DNA of 28,492 nt, taken from contig URHP01000013.1 in assembly GCA_900547645.1 (NCBI GenBank), forward strand, positions 1-28,492, written 5' to 3'. The DNA is from an uncultured Eubacteriales bacterium (GTDB taxonomy: Bacteria > Bacillota > Clostridia > Christensenellales > Borkfalkiaceae). A model generated the notes under the pieces. That model was not told where the DNA came from and ran no database searches. It saw only the letters and a list, made by a program, of their open reading frames with translations. Numbering within the stretch: the stretch's first letter is position 1; each line of letters opens with the position of its first letter. Below, piece by piece: positions 1 to 7,738 of the stretch. The position numbers were made by a program, and so were the translations under genes.

Positions 1-363
1 CCCGCCATAAAGAACCCCCCCCCCCCGTTTGAAACCGAGACACTCGCGTCCCGCACGGCGGACTACATCAACGCCCGCCTGTTCGACGACCTGTCCGTAC
101 AGTCCATTGCCAAACATTTTTATGTGAGCGTCTCGCAGCTCAACCGGCAGTTTAAAAAGGCGACGGGCTTCCCCATCTGGGAATACATCGTTGGAAAGCG
201 GTTGGTCTCCGCCCGCAACCTCATCCGCGAGGGCGTGCCGGCAACGCATGCCTACACGCAGTGCGGATTCAATGACTATTCCTCCTTTTACCGCCTGTAC
301 GCCAAGCGGTTCGGCGTCTCTCCGAAGGCGGATACCATCGGCGGAAAGGTCAAAAATCCGTAA
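1..363 (+). CDS. AraC-family transcriptional regulator, C-terminal part (5' end outside the window)
   Basis: The frame is open from base 1 to the TAA at 361-363, giving the last 120 residues of a protein whose start lies upstream. The visible part is an AraC/XylS-type double helix-turn-helix DNA-binding domain. The first HTH includes SVQSIAKHFYVSVSQLNRQF and the second includes ATHAYTQCGFNDYSSFYRLY, followed by the typical GVSP ending. A GTG at 124 could be taken as a start, but it falls inside the first HTH, so the gene must begin further left. Near the edge a run of twelve C (15-26) encodes four prolines just before the HTH domain; its length may be unreliable. The gene converges on the xylan side-chain operon and may regulate it, which is inference from position only. 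The sensor domain is not visible, so the ligand is unknown. Confidence 0.9.
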   Translation, partial: PAIKNPPPPFETETLASRTADYINARLFDDLSVQSIAKHFYVSVSQLNRQFKKATGFPIWEYIVGKRLVSARNLIREGVPATHAYTQCGFNDYSSFYRLYAKRFGVSPKADTIGGKVKNP

Positions 364-402
364 AAAACGCCGCAGATAACGCTATCCACGTCGTCTGCGG
401 CG
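362..402 (-). terminator. Rho-independent terminator of the side-chain operon (minus strand)
   Basis: Inverted repeat CGCCGCAGA (368-376) / TCTGCGGCG (394-402) with a 17-nt loop. Read on the minus strand, the stem is followed directly by TTTTTT (362-367). It would end the operon whose last gene stops at 489, and its T-tract overlaps the stop codon of the convergent AraC gene. The long loop makes it a less than ideal terminator. Confidence 0.55.
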
Positions 403-436
403 CAGGACAATACAGCGGCAATCATTCAACAACAAT

Positions 437-475
437 GCGCCCCTCGGCTGTGCCGAGGGGCGCAATTGATTTTTT
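437..475 (+). terminator. Strong hairpin terminator between convergent genes
   Basis: Perfect 12-bp inverted repeat GCGCCCCTCGGC (437-448) / GCCGAGGGGCGC (452-463) with a 3-nt loop. On the plus strand T6 follows at 470-475, so it can terminate the AraC gene ending at 363. Read on the minus strand it is followed by a weaker T-rich stretch (ATTGTTGTTG), so it may also act on the operon ending at 489. Confidence 0.7.
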
Positions 476-488
476 CAGATCTGCCGCA

Positions 489-1517
489 TCAGGTCTCGGA
501 AGCAGCTTCCAGAGCCTTGGCCGCTTCAAGGGCAGCTTCATACTCCGCGCTTTCCCTGGTATAGCAGGAATACTCCGAGAAGATCGCGTTCTGCGCCATT
601 GTGTAGGTGCCGACCGCCGACGCCTCCGTAAAGCCGTTTACCGTCACTTTGCCGAGGTAGTCGTCGTTCACCCACAGATAGAAGTCCGTGCCGTCGCGCA
701 GCATGGTCAGGGAATTGGTGAGATGCCGCTCGCCCTGGCGGAACTGAACGCCGGGATGCCATACCGTACCGGGCCACTGCCATGCCGCCGATACGGGATC
801 GTAGGTGACGAACACCGTGTCGTCCGTCGTGAATTTCGGCTTGACGTCAAAGGCGAAATAGCACATATCGTTTCCCGCCTTGCAGAACAGCCCCGCCTTG
901 GGATTCTGGTCGTCGCCGTTGTTCCCGAGAATATCGATAGTCGCCGTAAACAGGAATCCCGTCGATTCCACGCCCTTGACAAAGGCGTATTCGTCGGAGA
1001 TCTTGTTGACGGATTTATGCTCGATATAGGGATATTCGCCGTTATCGTAATTGAGATCGACGTTGTGCGTCGGCTGTTCGCCGCTCGGCGAACGCCCGAA
1101 CGTGGCGCCGCCGCCCTCCGTAACGGTATAGGTACGCGTCTGCGAAACCAGCTCGGGATCGGACGTGCTGACACGGACGCTGAACGTACCGACCGTGTTG
1201 CAGCGATAGGCGACCGAGGTATCTTCCGTCTTCATTACGCTTTGAAACTTGCCGTCCGCTGCCGCGACCTGATAGTCGAACACGGTGCCTTCGGCAAAGT
1301 TCTGCGCATTCACGACGAAGGCGTTGAGCTCGCCCGCTTCCAGCGTCGTACACTGCACGCTGAGCGAGAGCGAAGGATCGCCCGCGGGCTGCGGCGGCTG
1401 CCCGCCGTTATCGCCGCCGTCGCCGCTGTCAATCTTGGGTGCGCACGCCGCAAACACGCCGACCGCAAGGGATGCGGCAAGTCCGAGACTCAAAAATTTC
1501 CAGAATTTCGTTTTCAT
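489..1517 (-). CDS. Secreted lipoprotein with C-terminal beta-sandwich domain, function unknown
   Basis: 342 aa. A signal peptide with lipobox FAAC (lipidated Cys25) is followed by a Gly/Pro-rich linker (about 28-48), which predicts a membrane-anchored extracellular protein. Residues 50-133 look like an Ig-like beta domain. Residues 150-315 resemble a laminin-G/concanavalin-like sandwich, for example the pattern around DFYLWVNDDYLGKVTVNG (278-295). The end is an Ala/Glu-rich helix. ATG 1517 is preferred over GTG 1529 because GAGGTG sits just upstream of 1517 and overlaps the stop of the GH115 gene, which ends at 1526; this implies translational coupling. It is the last gene of the operon. No catalytic motif is recognised. 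A carbohydrate-binding accessory role for the GH115 enzyme is inferred from context. Confidence 0.85.
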   Translation of the reverse strand: MKTKFWKFLSLGLAASLAVGVFAACAPKIDSGDGGDNGGQPPQPAGDPSLSLSVQCTTLEAGELNAFVVNAQNFAEGTVFDYQVAAADGKFQSVMKTEDTSVAYRCNTVGTFSVRVSTSDPELVSQTRTYTVTEGGGATFGRSPSGEQPTHNVDLNYDNGEYPYIEHKSVNKISDEYAFVKGVESTGFLFTATIDILGNNGDDQNPKAGLFCKAGNDMCYFAFDVKPKFTTDDTVFVTYDPVSAAWQWPGTVWHPGVQFRQGERHLTNSLTMLRDGTDFYLWVNDDYLGKVTVNGFTEASAVGTYTMAQNAIFSEYSCYTRESAEYEAALEAAKALEAASET

Positions 1518-1525
1518 GTCACACC

Positions 1526-4500
1526 TCACTCGCCGTAAATTTTCATTTCATACAGACGGAAGTCCGCATTGCGCGAGGAGCTTCCGAACATGACCGTACC
1601 GACGGACTGCGTCGACATACGGAACGCAAGCCCTTCCGCAACAAGTTCGCCGCCGACGTAGACATCGAAGGTGTTCTCCGCGACGTCGGCAACGACTTTG
1701 ATGTCCACCGCCACGTTCCGCTCGTAATGCCCGATGACCGTCTTCACGTTGCCGTTGTACGCCACAAGATTGTAGGCGTTGTCGGCAAACTCGAAGGCAA
1801 TGCAGATCGCGTTGTCGCCGTTCTCGTTGAGCAGATACAGGCTGCCCCATTCGCCCTCGTTGAAGCTCGCGCGCGTCTCCATGGTGAAGATGCCGCTCTG
1901 CGCTTCGAACGCATACTGCACAAAGGCGGTCTCCTGATTGGCCTGCTCCTTGAACGTGCGGATATTGAAGTACTTGCCGTCCTCCCCTTCCGCAACGCTC
2001 ACATCGGGCGTGAGGTACTTGGTGTGATAGGTGAAGCCGAAGGGTTCCAGCCCCGTGTACGCCTTGTCGAAGCACTCATACAGGAGGTATTCCCTGTCCC
2101 CGTCCGTCATGTTGCGCGATGCATACAGCGCGTTCAGTGCGCTTTCCAGATCGTCAAGCGCCTGCGTGACCTGTGCGTCTTCGAGTGCGTCGGCGGAATC
2201 GATGAGCGCATAGGCATTGTCGATCGCGCCCATGAGCGCCGCATACTCCGCCTCGCCGTATTCGCCCAGACCATCGCCCGTGACAACGTTGTAGTAATTA
2301 CCGATCGCGTTGACCGCCGAAGAGAGGCTTGCGCGCAGCGCGGCGTCCCTGATCTGCGCCTGCGCGTCACCGTCGATCGGCGTGCGCGCCGTCTGCACAA
2401 AGGTGTTGTTATTCGGCGTTTCACTCGTCCTGCTCAGATAGATCTTGTCGATCGCCACGCCGTCCTGCGAGCAATAGACCGTAAAGGTATGCACGCCGGC
2501 GGTGAGATTGACGGTGCTGCCCTGTCTCCACTGGAAGACTTCCTCGCGCGACCAGTTGAAGTCCGCGATCACGAACTGATACCGGCCGTCCAGCCCGACG
2601 GCATAGCAGCTCGAACGGGGCGAAGGATTGTTGATGTTCACCCACACGCGGTAGGTGCCGGGAGTGTTGACCACAATGGTATAGTTGAGCGTGGGCGCTT
2701 CCGTCTCCCAGCGACCGTCATAGTCTACGCGCAGATCTTCCGTACGCATGGAGATGCCTGCATCCGTCTGAGCGACCAGCCACCTGCCCTCTTTCCATGC
2801 GCCCGTTTCCTCGGTGCCGATCTCGGCGGCTTCCGCCTCGATGGCGAGCTTGCCGTTCTGCTCGATGAACGCACCCGTGCCGTAGCCGCGCCCGATGTCG
2901 TAGCCCTCGGGAAGTTCATAGGCGGATTCATAGTAAGATTCGTAATACGCCTTGTCTGCGGGAGCCGTGTTGTAGGTGGTGTTGTAGCTTTCGAGCGGTC
3001 CGAAGTAGGAATCGAGCTTCTCGCCCGTGTATACGACGAGCTTGTCGATCGTGATATACGGATCGATCATATAGATGCGGATGGTGTTCAGCCCTGCGTT
3101 CTTGATGTCGAGCGTCACCTGATGCTTGATGATCTGCGTGAAGACGCCCTCTTCCCATGCGGGATTGTTGGTGCCGTAGTCGTTTTCGCCTTCGACAACG
3201 ATGGGCGTTTCATTGTTGACGGACACCGCAAAACGGATGCGGTCGCGCGAACGCAGGGAAGGCAGACGGTAGATCTCCGTTTCAAAGGAACCCGTATTTG
3301 CAAAGTACACGTTGTACTCCAGATAGGGCGCCTGGGATTCGAAGTTGCTCTCGCCGTAGCCGACGAGCGTCTCGGTGTACGCCGTCACCATGTCGCCGGA
3401 CACCCTGCCAAGATCCTTGATGACCGACCAATAGGTGGTATCCGTCTCGCGGGATGCCGAATAGTGCTCCGCCTCGATGGAAACATAGCCGTCCTGTTCG
3501 ACATACGTCTTTTCGCCGAGCTGATAGTCGTCCTTCTGAACGTTCACGGTGATCGTCTTGGTCTGTCCGTTCGCACTGATGGAGACGGTGCCCGAATCGG
3601 ATGCGCTCACCTTATCCCAATCGATGCTGATCCAAAGACGCACTTCGTCCGTGACGACGTCCTCCGTCTCGCTGACGAGAATGAAATCACTGTCGTCGCT
3701 GACCTGGAATTCGAAGCTGCCTGCGCCCTTGTTGAACACGTCCACATACTTTCTGCCCTGCGCATAGTTGCCGAAGGAAAGCACGGAATTCTGCGTTTCC
3801 GCCTGTTCGCCTTCCGCGATCACACCCATCTCCGTTTCGCCGAGCGTGAATGTGGGGCTGCCGCTTGCAAACCCTGCCATTGCGGGCGAATGGTACACTT
3901 CGGGATCGACGAGATGGTTCCATTTGCCGTCCTGCAGCACGACGTTGTAGTAAGAAATTTCGTCCTTGCGCTTTTCGTTGAACTCCTTGGATTTCATGAA
4001 GCAGTTCCACGCCGTCGCGTTGCGTCCCTGCGCATAGGCGACGTTGCCCTTCTGCGCATAATAGAATTCCGCATTGGTGAAGTATGCGCAGCGGATCTCA
4101 AACAGGAACAATTCGTAGAAGCAGTCGCGCTGACGCGCGGGAATGGCGTCGTACATGGCTTCCGCGCGTTCCCACAGATCTTTGTACTGTGCGGCGCGGC
4201 GCTCCATCTCATCGCCGTACGCGTCCGTAAAAATGTCCACGGACATCTGCTCGAGCTTGCGCGCGTTGGTCATCTGCGTATATTCTCTGACGATCTGCGT
4301 GAGATCTTCCGAGAACTCCGCGCCGAATTCGCGCGCCGCCACCTGCGAGACGTACGTTTCGAATACGTTCTCGTTGTTGTACTTTTCGATGTCATAGCCG
4401 AGATCCATGACGAACCCGATCTCGAACATGTAGGGAACGGTATCGCCGGGGTTGAGGACCCACGCCGTCTGAATGCCGTTGTCGTACGCCTTGTTGAGTT

Positions 4501-5941
4501 CCTCGTACATGAGCGTCAAAGGCATGGAGTTCACCCACATATAGCTCTCGTTATCGGGACCCCAATAGGAATTGTGATAGTAAATGCCGTGACCGCCGCT
4601 GCGCTGACGCTCGACCTCGTTGGGAACGTCGCGGATAAAGCCGTGGTTGTCGTCCACCCACATGATGGTCACGTCTTCGGGCACTTCGAGACCGTTGTTG
4701 TAGATCGCCTGCACTTCCTTGTAGGGAATGAACATCATGAACACGTCTTCGAGCGTGGGGTTATCCAGCTCCTCGCGCAGGATCTGACGCTGATCTTCGA
4801 TGACGGTCTCCATGAGCAGGTTCTTGTCGCCGTACCAGGGCGCCTTGTCGATGTCGGCGCACTCGAGCGGATCGTCGTGCGGGCCGCGGATGCCCAGCGT
4901 CCACTGCACTTCGTAGTCCTTGTTCTCGCGGACGGACCCCCTCCAATAATCCTGCAGGACTTCGGGAAAGAGCGTATAATCGTACTCGATATCGACGCCT
5001 GCGTATTCGGGATGCTCCGCCTTGTATTCCGACAGGAAGGTATCCCATTCGTTGAGGTTGTTGCGCAGCAGCATGTCGCAGTGCGACGTACCGATGACGA
5101 TGCCGTAGTAGTCCGCATTCACGGGATTCTCCATATAATCGGAGAAGGCGTCCGAGCAGGCGTGCATGCCGGGCCACAGATAGTTGGACTTCATGCGCAG
5201 CAGACACTCGAACAGCTTTTTATAGAAATTGGGCCCGAGGTTCTTGCCCTCGTCCAGCGAACGCGCCCAGTCCACAAGGCACTCCTCGTCATTGATGAAG
5301 ATGCCGCGGTACTTGACGGAAGGTTCCCGGCTCGCATAGCGGTAATCGCCTGCCAGCACAAGATTGTCTTTCTGCGCGGGAACGCTGTCCGCAAAGAAAT
5401 TCCAGGGCGTCATGCCGAGCATCTCGCTCACGCTGTAGATGCCGTAAATGGAGCCGCGCTTGTCCGAACCCGCGATGACGAGCGCCGTACCGACGGTGCC
5501 GTCGTTGAAGGGATCCTGCACGGTCTGCACAAGGTAGCATTCCCACTTGCCTTCGATGGAAGACGTATCGATCTTGCCGTTTTCGGCGATCTCGGCGATC
5601 GCGCTGCTCTTGCCCACCGTGCCGATGATGACGGCGTAATCGGTGTAGCCCTTGAGCTCCTTGGTGACGACGGGTTTGACGCCCGTGATGAGTTCCACGT
5701 CCGACTGCAGGTCGTACGCGGCGCGCACGACGCCGGGATAGTCCCCGTCCGTCGAACCGATGGCGTTCGTCCCCTCCACGCAGATGACCGCCGCGCGGTT
5801 TCCGCTGATCAGGTTGAACGCATCTGCGTCCGAGCTGCCGTTATCGTCCCCGCCCGAGGGCGCGCAGGCGGCAAACACCATGGAGAGCGCCATGACGATC
5901 ATCGCAAGAATCACGCCGAATGAAATGCGTTTCTTTTTCAT
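1526..5941 (-). CDS. GH115 xylan alpha-(4-O-methyl)-glucuronidase lipoprotein
   Basis: 1471 aa. GH115 enzymes remove glucuronic or 4-O-methylglucuronic acid side groups from xylan. A signal peptide with lipobox FAAC (Cys26) predicts surface anchoring. Family motifs run in order: KYRGIFINDEE (210-220), LRMKSNYLWPGMH (248-260), IVIGTSHCDMLLRNN (281-295), WVDDNHGFIR (428-437), RSGGHGIYYHNSYWGP (447-462) and WVLNPGD (494-500). The GH115 C-terminal region follows (about 705-980, with SIEAEHYSAS at 821-830). Beyond the usual family length come a second CBM-like domain (1028-1171) shared with the operon's esterase, a helical FIVAR-like segment (1190-1278), and a laminin-G-like module (1282-1471). 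The Shine-Dalgarno GGAGGA overlaps the end of the upstream gene. Family assignment is strong. Specificity for xylan over other uronic-acid glycans is inferred. Confidence 0.93.
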   Translation of the reverse strand: MKKKRISFGVILAMIVMALSMVFAACAPSGGDDNGSSDADAFNLISGNRAAVICVEGTNAIGSTDGDYPGVVRAAYDLQSDVELITGVKPVVTKELKGYTDYAVIIGTVGKSSAIAEIAENGKIDTSSIEGKWECYLVQTVQDPFNDGTVGTALVIAGSDKRGSIYGIYSVSEMLGMTPWNFFADSVPAQKDNLVLAGDYRYASREPSVKYRGIFINDEECLVDWARSLDEGKNLGPNFYKKLFECLLRMKSNYLWPGMHACSDAFSDYMENPVNADYYGIVIGTSHCDMLLRNNLNEWDTFLSEYKAEHPEYAGVDIEYDYTLFPEVLQDYWRGSVRENKDYEVQWTLGIRGPHDDPLECADIDKAPWYGDKNLLMETVIEDQRQILREELDNPTLEDVFMMFIPYKEVQAIYNNGLEVPEDVTIMWVDDNHGFIRDVPNEVERQRSGGHGIYYHNSYWGPDNESYMWVNSMPLTLMYEELNKAYDNGIQTAWVLNPGDTVPYMFEIGFVMDLGYDIEKYNNENVFETYVSQVAAREFGAEFSEDLTQIVREYTQMTNARKLEQMSVDIFTDAYGDEMERRAAQYKDLWERAEAMYDAIPARQRDCFYELFLFEIRCAYFTNAEFYYAQKGNVAYAQGRNATAWNCFMKSKEFNEKRKDEISYYNVVLQDGKWNHLVDPEVYHSPAMAGFASGSPTFTLGETEMGVIAEGEQAETQNSVLSFGNYAQGRKYVDVFNKGAGSFEFQVSDDSDFILVSETEDVVTDEVRLWISIDWDKVSASDSGTVSISANGQTKTITVNVQKDDYQLGEKTYVEQDGYVSIEAEHYSASRETDTTYWSVIKDLGRVSGDMVTAYTETLVGYGESNFESQAPYLEYNVYFANTGSFETEIYRLPSLRSRDRIRFAVSVNNETPIVVEGENDYGTNNPAWEEGVFTQIIKHQVTLDIKNAGLNTIRIYMIDPYITIDKLVVYTGEKLDSYFGPLESYNTTYNTAPADKAYYESYYESAYELPEGYDIGRGYGTGAFIEQNGKLAIEAEAAEIGTEETGAWKEGRWLVAQTDAGISMRTEDLRVDYDGRWETEAPTLNYTIVVNTPGTYRVWVNINNPSPRSSCYAVGLDGRYQFVIADFNWSREEVFQWRQGSTVNLTAGVHTFTVYCSQDGVAIDKIYLSRTSETPNNNTFVQTARTPIDGDAQAQIRDAALRASLSSAVNAIGNYYNVVTGDGLGEYGEAEYAALMGAIDNAYALIDSADALEDAQVTQALDDLESALNALYASRNMTDGDREYLLYECFDKAYTGLEPFGFTYHTKYLTPDVSVAEGEDGKYFNIRTFKEQANQETAFVQYAFEAQSGIFTMETRASFNEGEWGSLYLLNENGDNAICIAFEFADNAYNLVAYNGNVKTVIGHYERNVAVDIKVVADVAENTFDVYVGGELVAEGLAFRMSTQSVGTVMFGSSSRNADFRLYEMKIYGE

Positions 5942-5947
5942 GCCGTT

Positions 5948-7696
5948 TTATTCCTCCGTAGCCTCGGTCACTTTGGTGAACCGGAGATAGTCATAGGTAA
6001 GGCTGCAATTCTTCTTGTCGGAACCGACGATCAGCACCGAAGTGTCGTCCGATTGGGCGCGCATCACGCCGCCGTCCAGGACCTGAACGTCATCCAGCCA
6101 GATGCTGATCGTGCCCGCGTCGTAATCGAGCAGCACGCGCAGATCGTGCCATTCGTTGTCGCTTGCCGCCGCCAGCGTCTGCCAGCCGCTTCCGTTGTGA
6201 TACTTGAGATTTCCGTCCTGCACGGCAACGGAGTTGGTGCACTTCGAAGCATCGATCGACTGCGTGCCTTCCCGATACAGGAAGAGCAGATTGACAAAGT
6301 CGGGAGAGGTTGCCATGAAGCGCGTCTCTGCCTGCACTTTACCGGAAAGCGCTTCGCCGAAGTCGTAGCGCGCATAGACCGCTCCGCCGCCGGACGGCGT
6401 CTTGATCTGAAGTTCGCCGTTCACGACTTCCGCGCTGCCGTTGCCCTCATGCAGCGTCATCGCCGCGGGCAGTTCGCTGAAATCCGTATCCAGAAGCGTA
6501 TTCGCGTCCGCACGCACGATGACGGTGAAGACCTGTTCCGCGGAACCGGTCGCATCCTCTGCCTTGACCGTGAAGGTATAGACGCCTGCGGGCGTATTGG
6601 CGGCAAAGGAGATCGTCTTGTTGTCGGCTCCCACCGTCGCATACTGCTGCGCATTTGCAGAGGGCGTGACCGTGACGGACGCGCCGCCCGACACTTTATA
6701 ATCGAGCGTCACCGCAGCTTCGCTGCCCGCGACCGCCGTATACGTCGTCTTGTCTGCCGTGATCTCAACGCTGCTCTCGCGATACACGCGGATATAGTCG
6801 TACGTCAGCCCCGCATCCGCCTTGTCCGTGCCGAATTTCAGCAGCCGGATGCAGTCCTCAACGCCGTCGCCGCGCTTGCGGAAGGTCTGATCGGCATAAT
6901 CCGTCCCGTTGATGCTGATGCCGTACTTTCCTTCGCCGATGTCCAGCTCCATGCGGATCTCGTACCAGGTATCGACGGAATAGCTCAAAAAGGATCCCTG
7001 CCAGCCGCTTCCGTTGTGATTTTTGAAGCCGCCGGCATCCATGCCGAGGCAGGCGATGATGTCGTCGTTGCTGTAACCCATGTCGCCGCGGTAGAAGAAC
7101 AGGACGTTGGAGAAGGACGTGCTCGCCACCTTGACGCGCGCTTCGGCAACGATCTTGCCCGTAAGCATCTCATCGAAGAGATAGGACGCAAACGCCGTAC
7201 CCGCCCCGTTGGTGGCAAGCGTCATTTCGCCGTTTTCCACGGTGATCGAACCGCCGCTCGCCGTGCTCGTGCGCAGATAGGCGGGAACGGAAGTACGGTC
7301 GTCGAAGTCCTCGTAATACAGGTACCCTTCCACCTTCTCCTCGTCGTCCACCGAGACGTCGCCCTGCGACGTGACCGTGATCTGGCAGAAATCGCTCTTT
7401 CCGCCCGCCGTAACGGATACGACGGCGCTGCCTTCGGCGACCGCCTTCACGGTGCCGTCCGATGAAACTTCCGCGATCTTTGCATCGTCGGTGTTCCAAA
7501 CGGGCGCCTCCTGCGTGCCGTCCACCTGAACATTGAGCTTGCGCTCCTCGCCCGGACGCAGCACAAGATCGGTGCTCTCCAGCACGACGCTCGCGCTGCT
7601 GCCGCCGTTATCCCCGGTGTCGTCGCAAGCCGCAAGCGGCGCGACCGCGATGCTCAGCCCGAGAACCAGCGCCAATGTTCCAAGCAGTTTTCTCAT
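5948..7696 (-). CDS. Lipoprotein with BIG2-like and two laminin-G-like modules
   Basis: 582 aa. Lipobox LAAC gives a lipidated Cys24. Domains in order are: a bacterial Ig-like (BIG2-type) domain at about 35-110, recognised by SSDGTVKAVAEGSAVVSVTA; a laminin-G/concanavalin-like module (124-307); an Ig/cadherin-like domain (308-395); and a second laminin-G-like module (399-575). The two large modules are repeats of each other. They share the NGSGWQ motif (228-233 and 501-506) and the LTYDY(I/L)R ending (297-303 and 566-572), and even an identical 23-nt DNA stretch at 6179-6201 and 6998-7020. No catalytic residues are recognised, so this is most likely a surface glycan-binding or scaffold protein. 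AAGGAGGAAAGT precedes ATG 7696. It is 6 nt upstream of the GH115 gene and presumably co-translated with it. Confidence 0.85.
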   Translation of the reverse strand: MRKLLGTLALVLGLSIAVAPLAACDDTGDNGGSSASVVLESTDLVLRPGEERKLNVQVDGTQEAPVWNTDDAKIAEVSSDGTVKAVAEGSAVVSVTAGGKSDFCQITVTSQGDVSVDDEEKVEGYLYYEDFDDRTSVPAYLRTSTASGGSITVENGEMTLATNGAGTAFASYLFDEMLTGKIVAEARVKVASTSFSNVLFFYRGDMGYSNDDIIACLGMDAGGFKNHNGSGWQGSFLSYSVDTWYEIRMELDIGEGKYGISINGTDYADQTFRKRGDGVEDCIRLLKFGTDKADAGLTYDYIRVYRESSVEITADKTTYTAVAGSEAAVTLDYKVSGGASVTVTPSANAQQYATVGADNKTISFAANTPAGVYTFTVKAEDATGSAEQVFTVIVRADANTLLDTDFSELPAAMTLHEGNGSAEVVNGELQIKTPSGGGAVYARYDFGEALSGKVQAETRFMATSPDFVNLLFLYREGTQSIDASKCTNSVAVQDGNLKYHNGSGWQTLAAASDNEWHDLRVLLDYDAGTISIWLDDVQVLDGGVMRAQSDDTSVLIVGSDKKNCSLTYDYLRFTKVTEATEE

Positions 7697-7738
7697 ACTT
7701 TCCTCCTTGCTTTGATTGCATTTTTCATTCTGTTGCCG

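Noticed and set aside
1439..5923. 1494-codon open frame on the plus strand opposite the GH115 gene (and similar long ones at 9169-12126 and 17577-20789)
   Set aside because: The translations are low-complexity Arg/Val/His/Asp-rich with no domain, start site or signal. They mirror the real genes because GC-rich codon use leaves few stops on the other strand.
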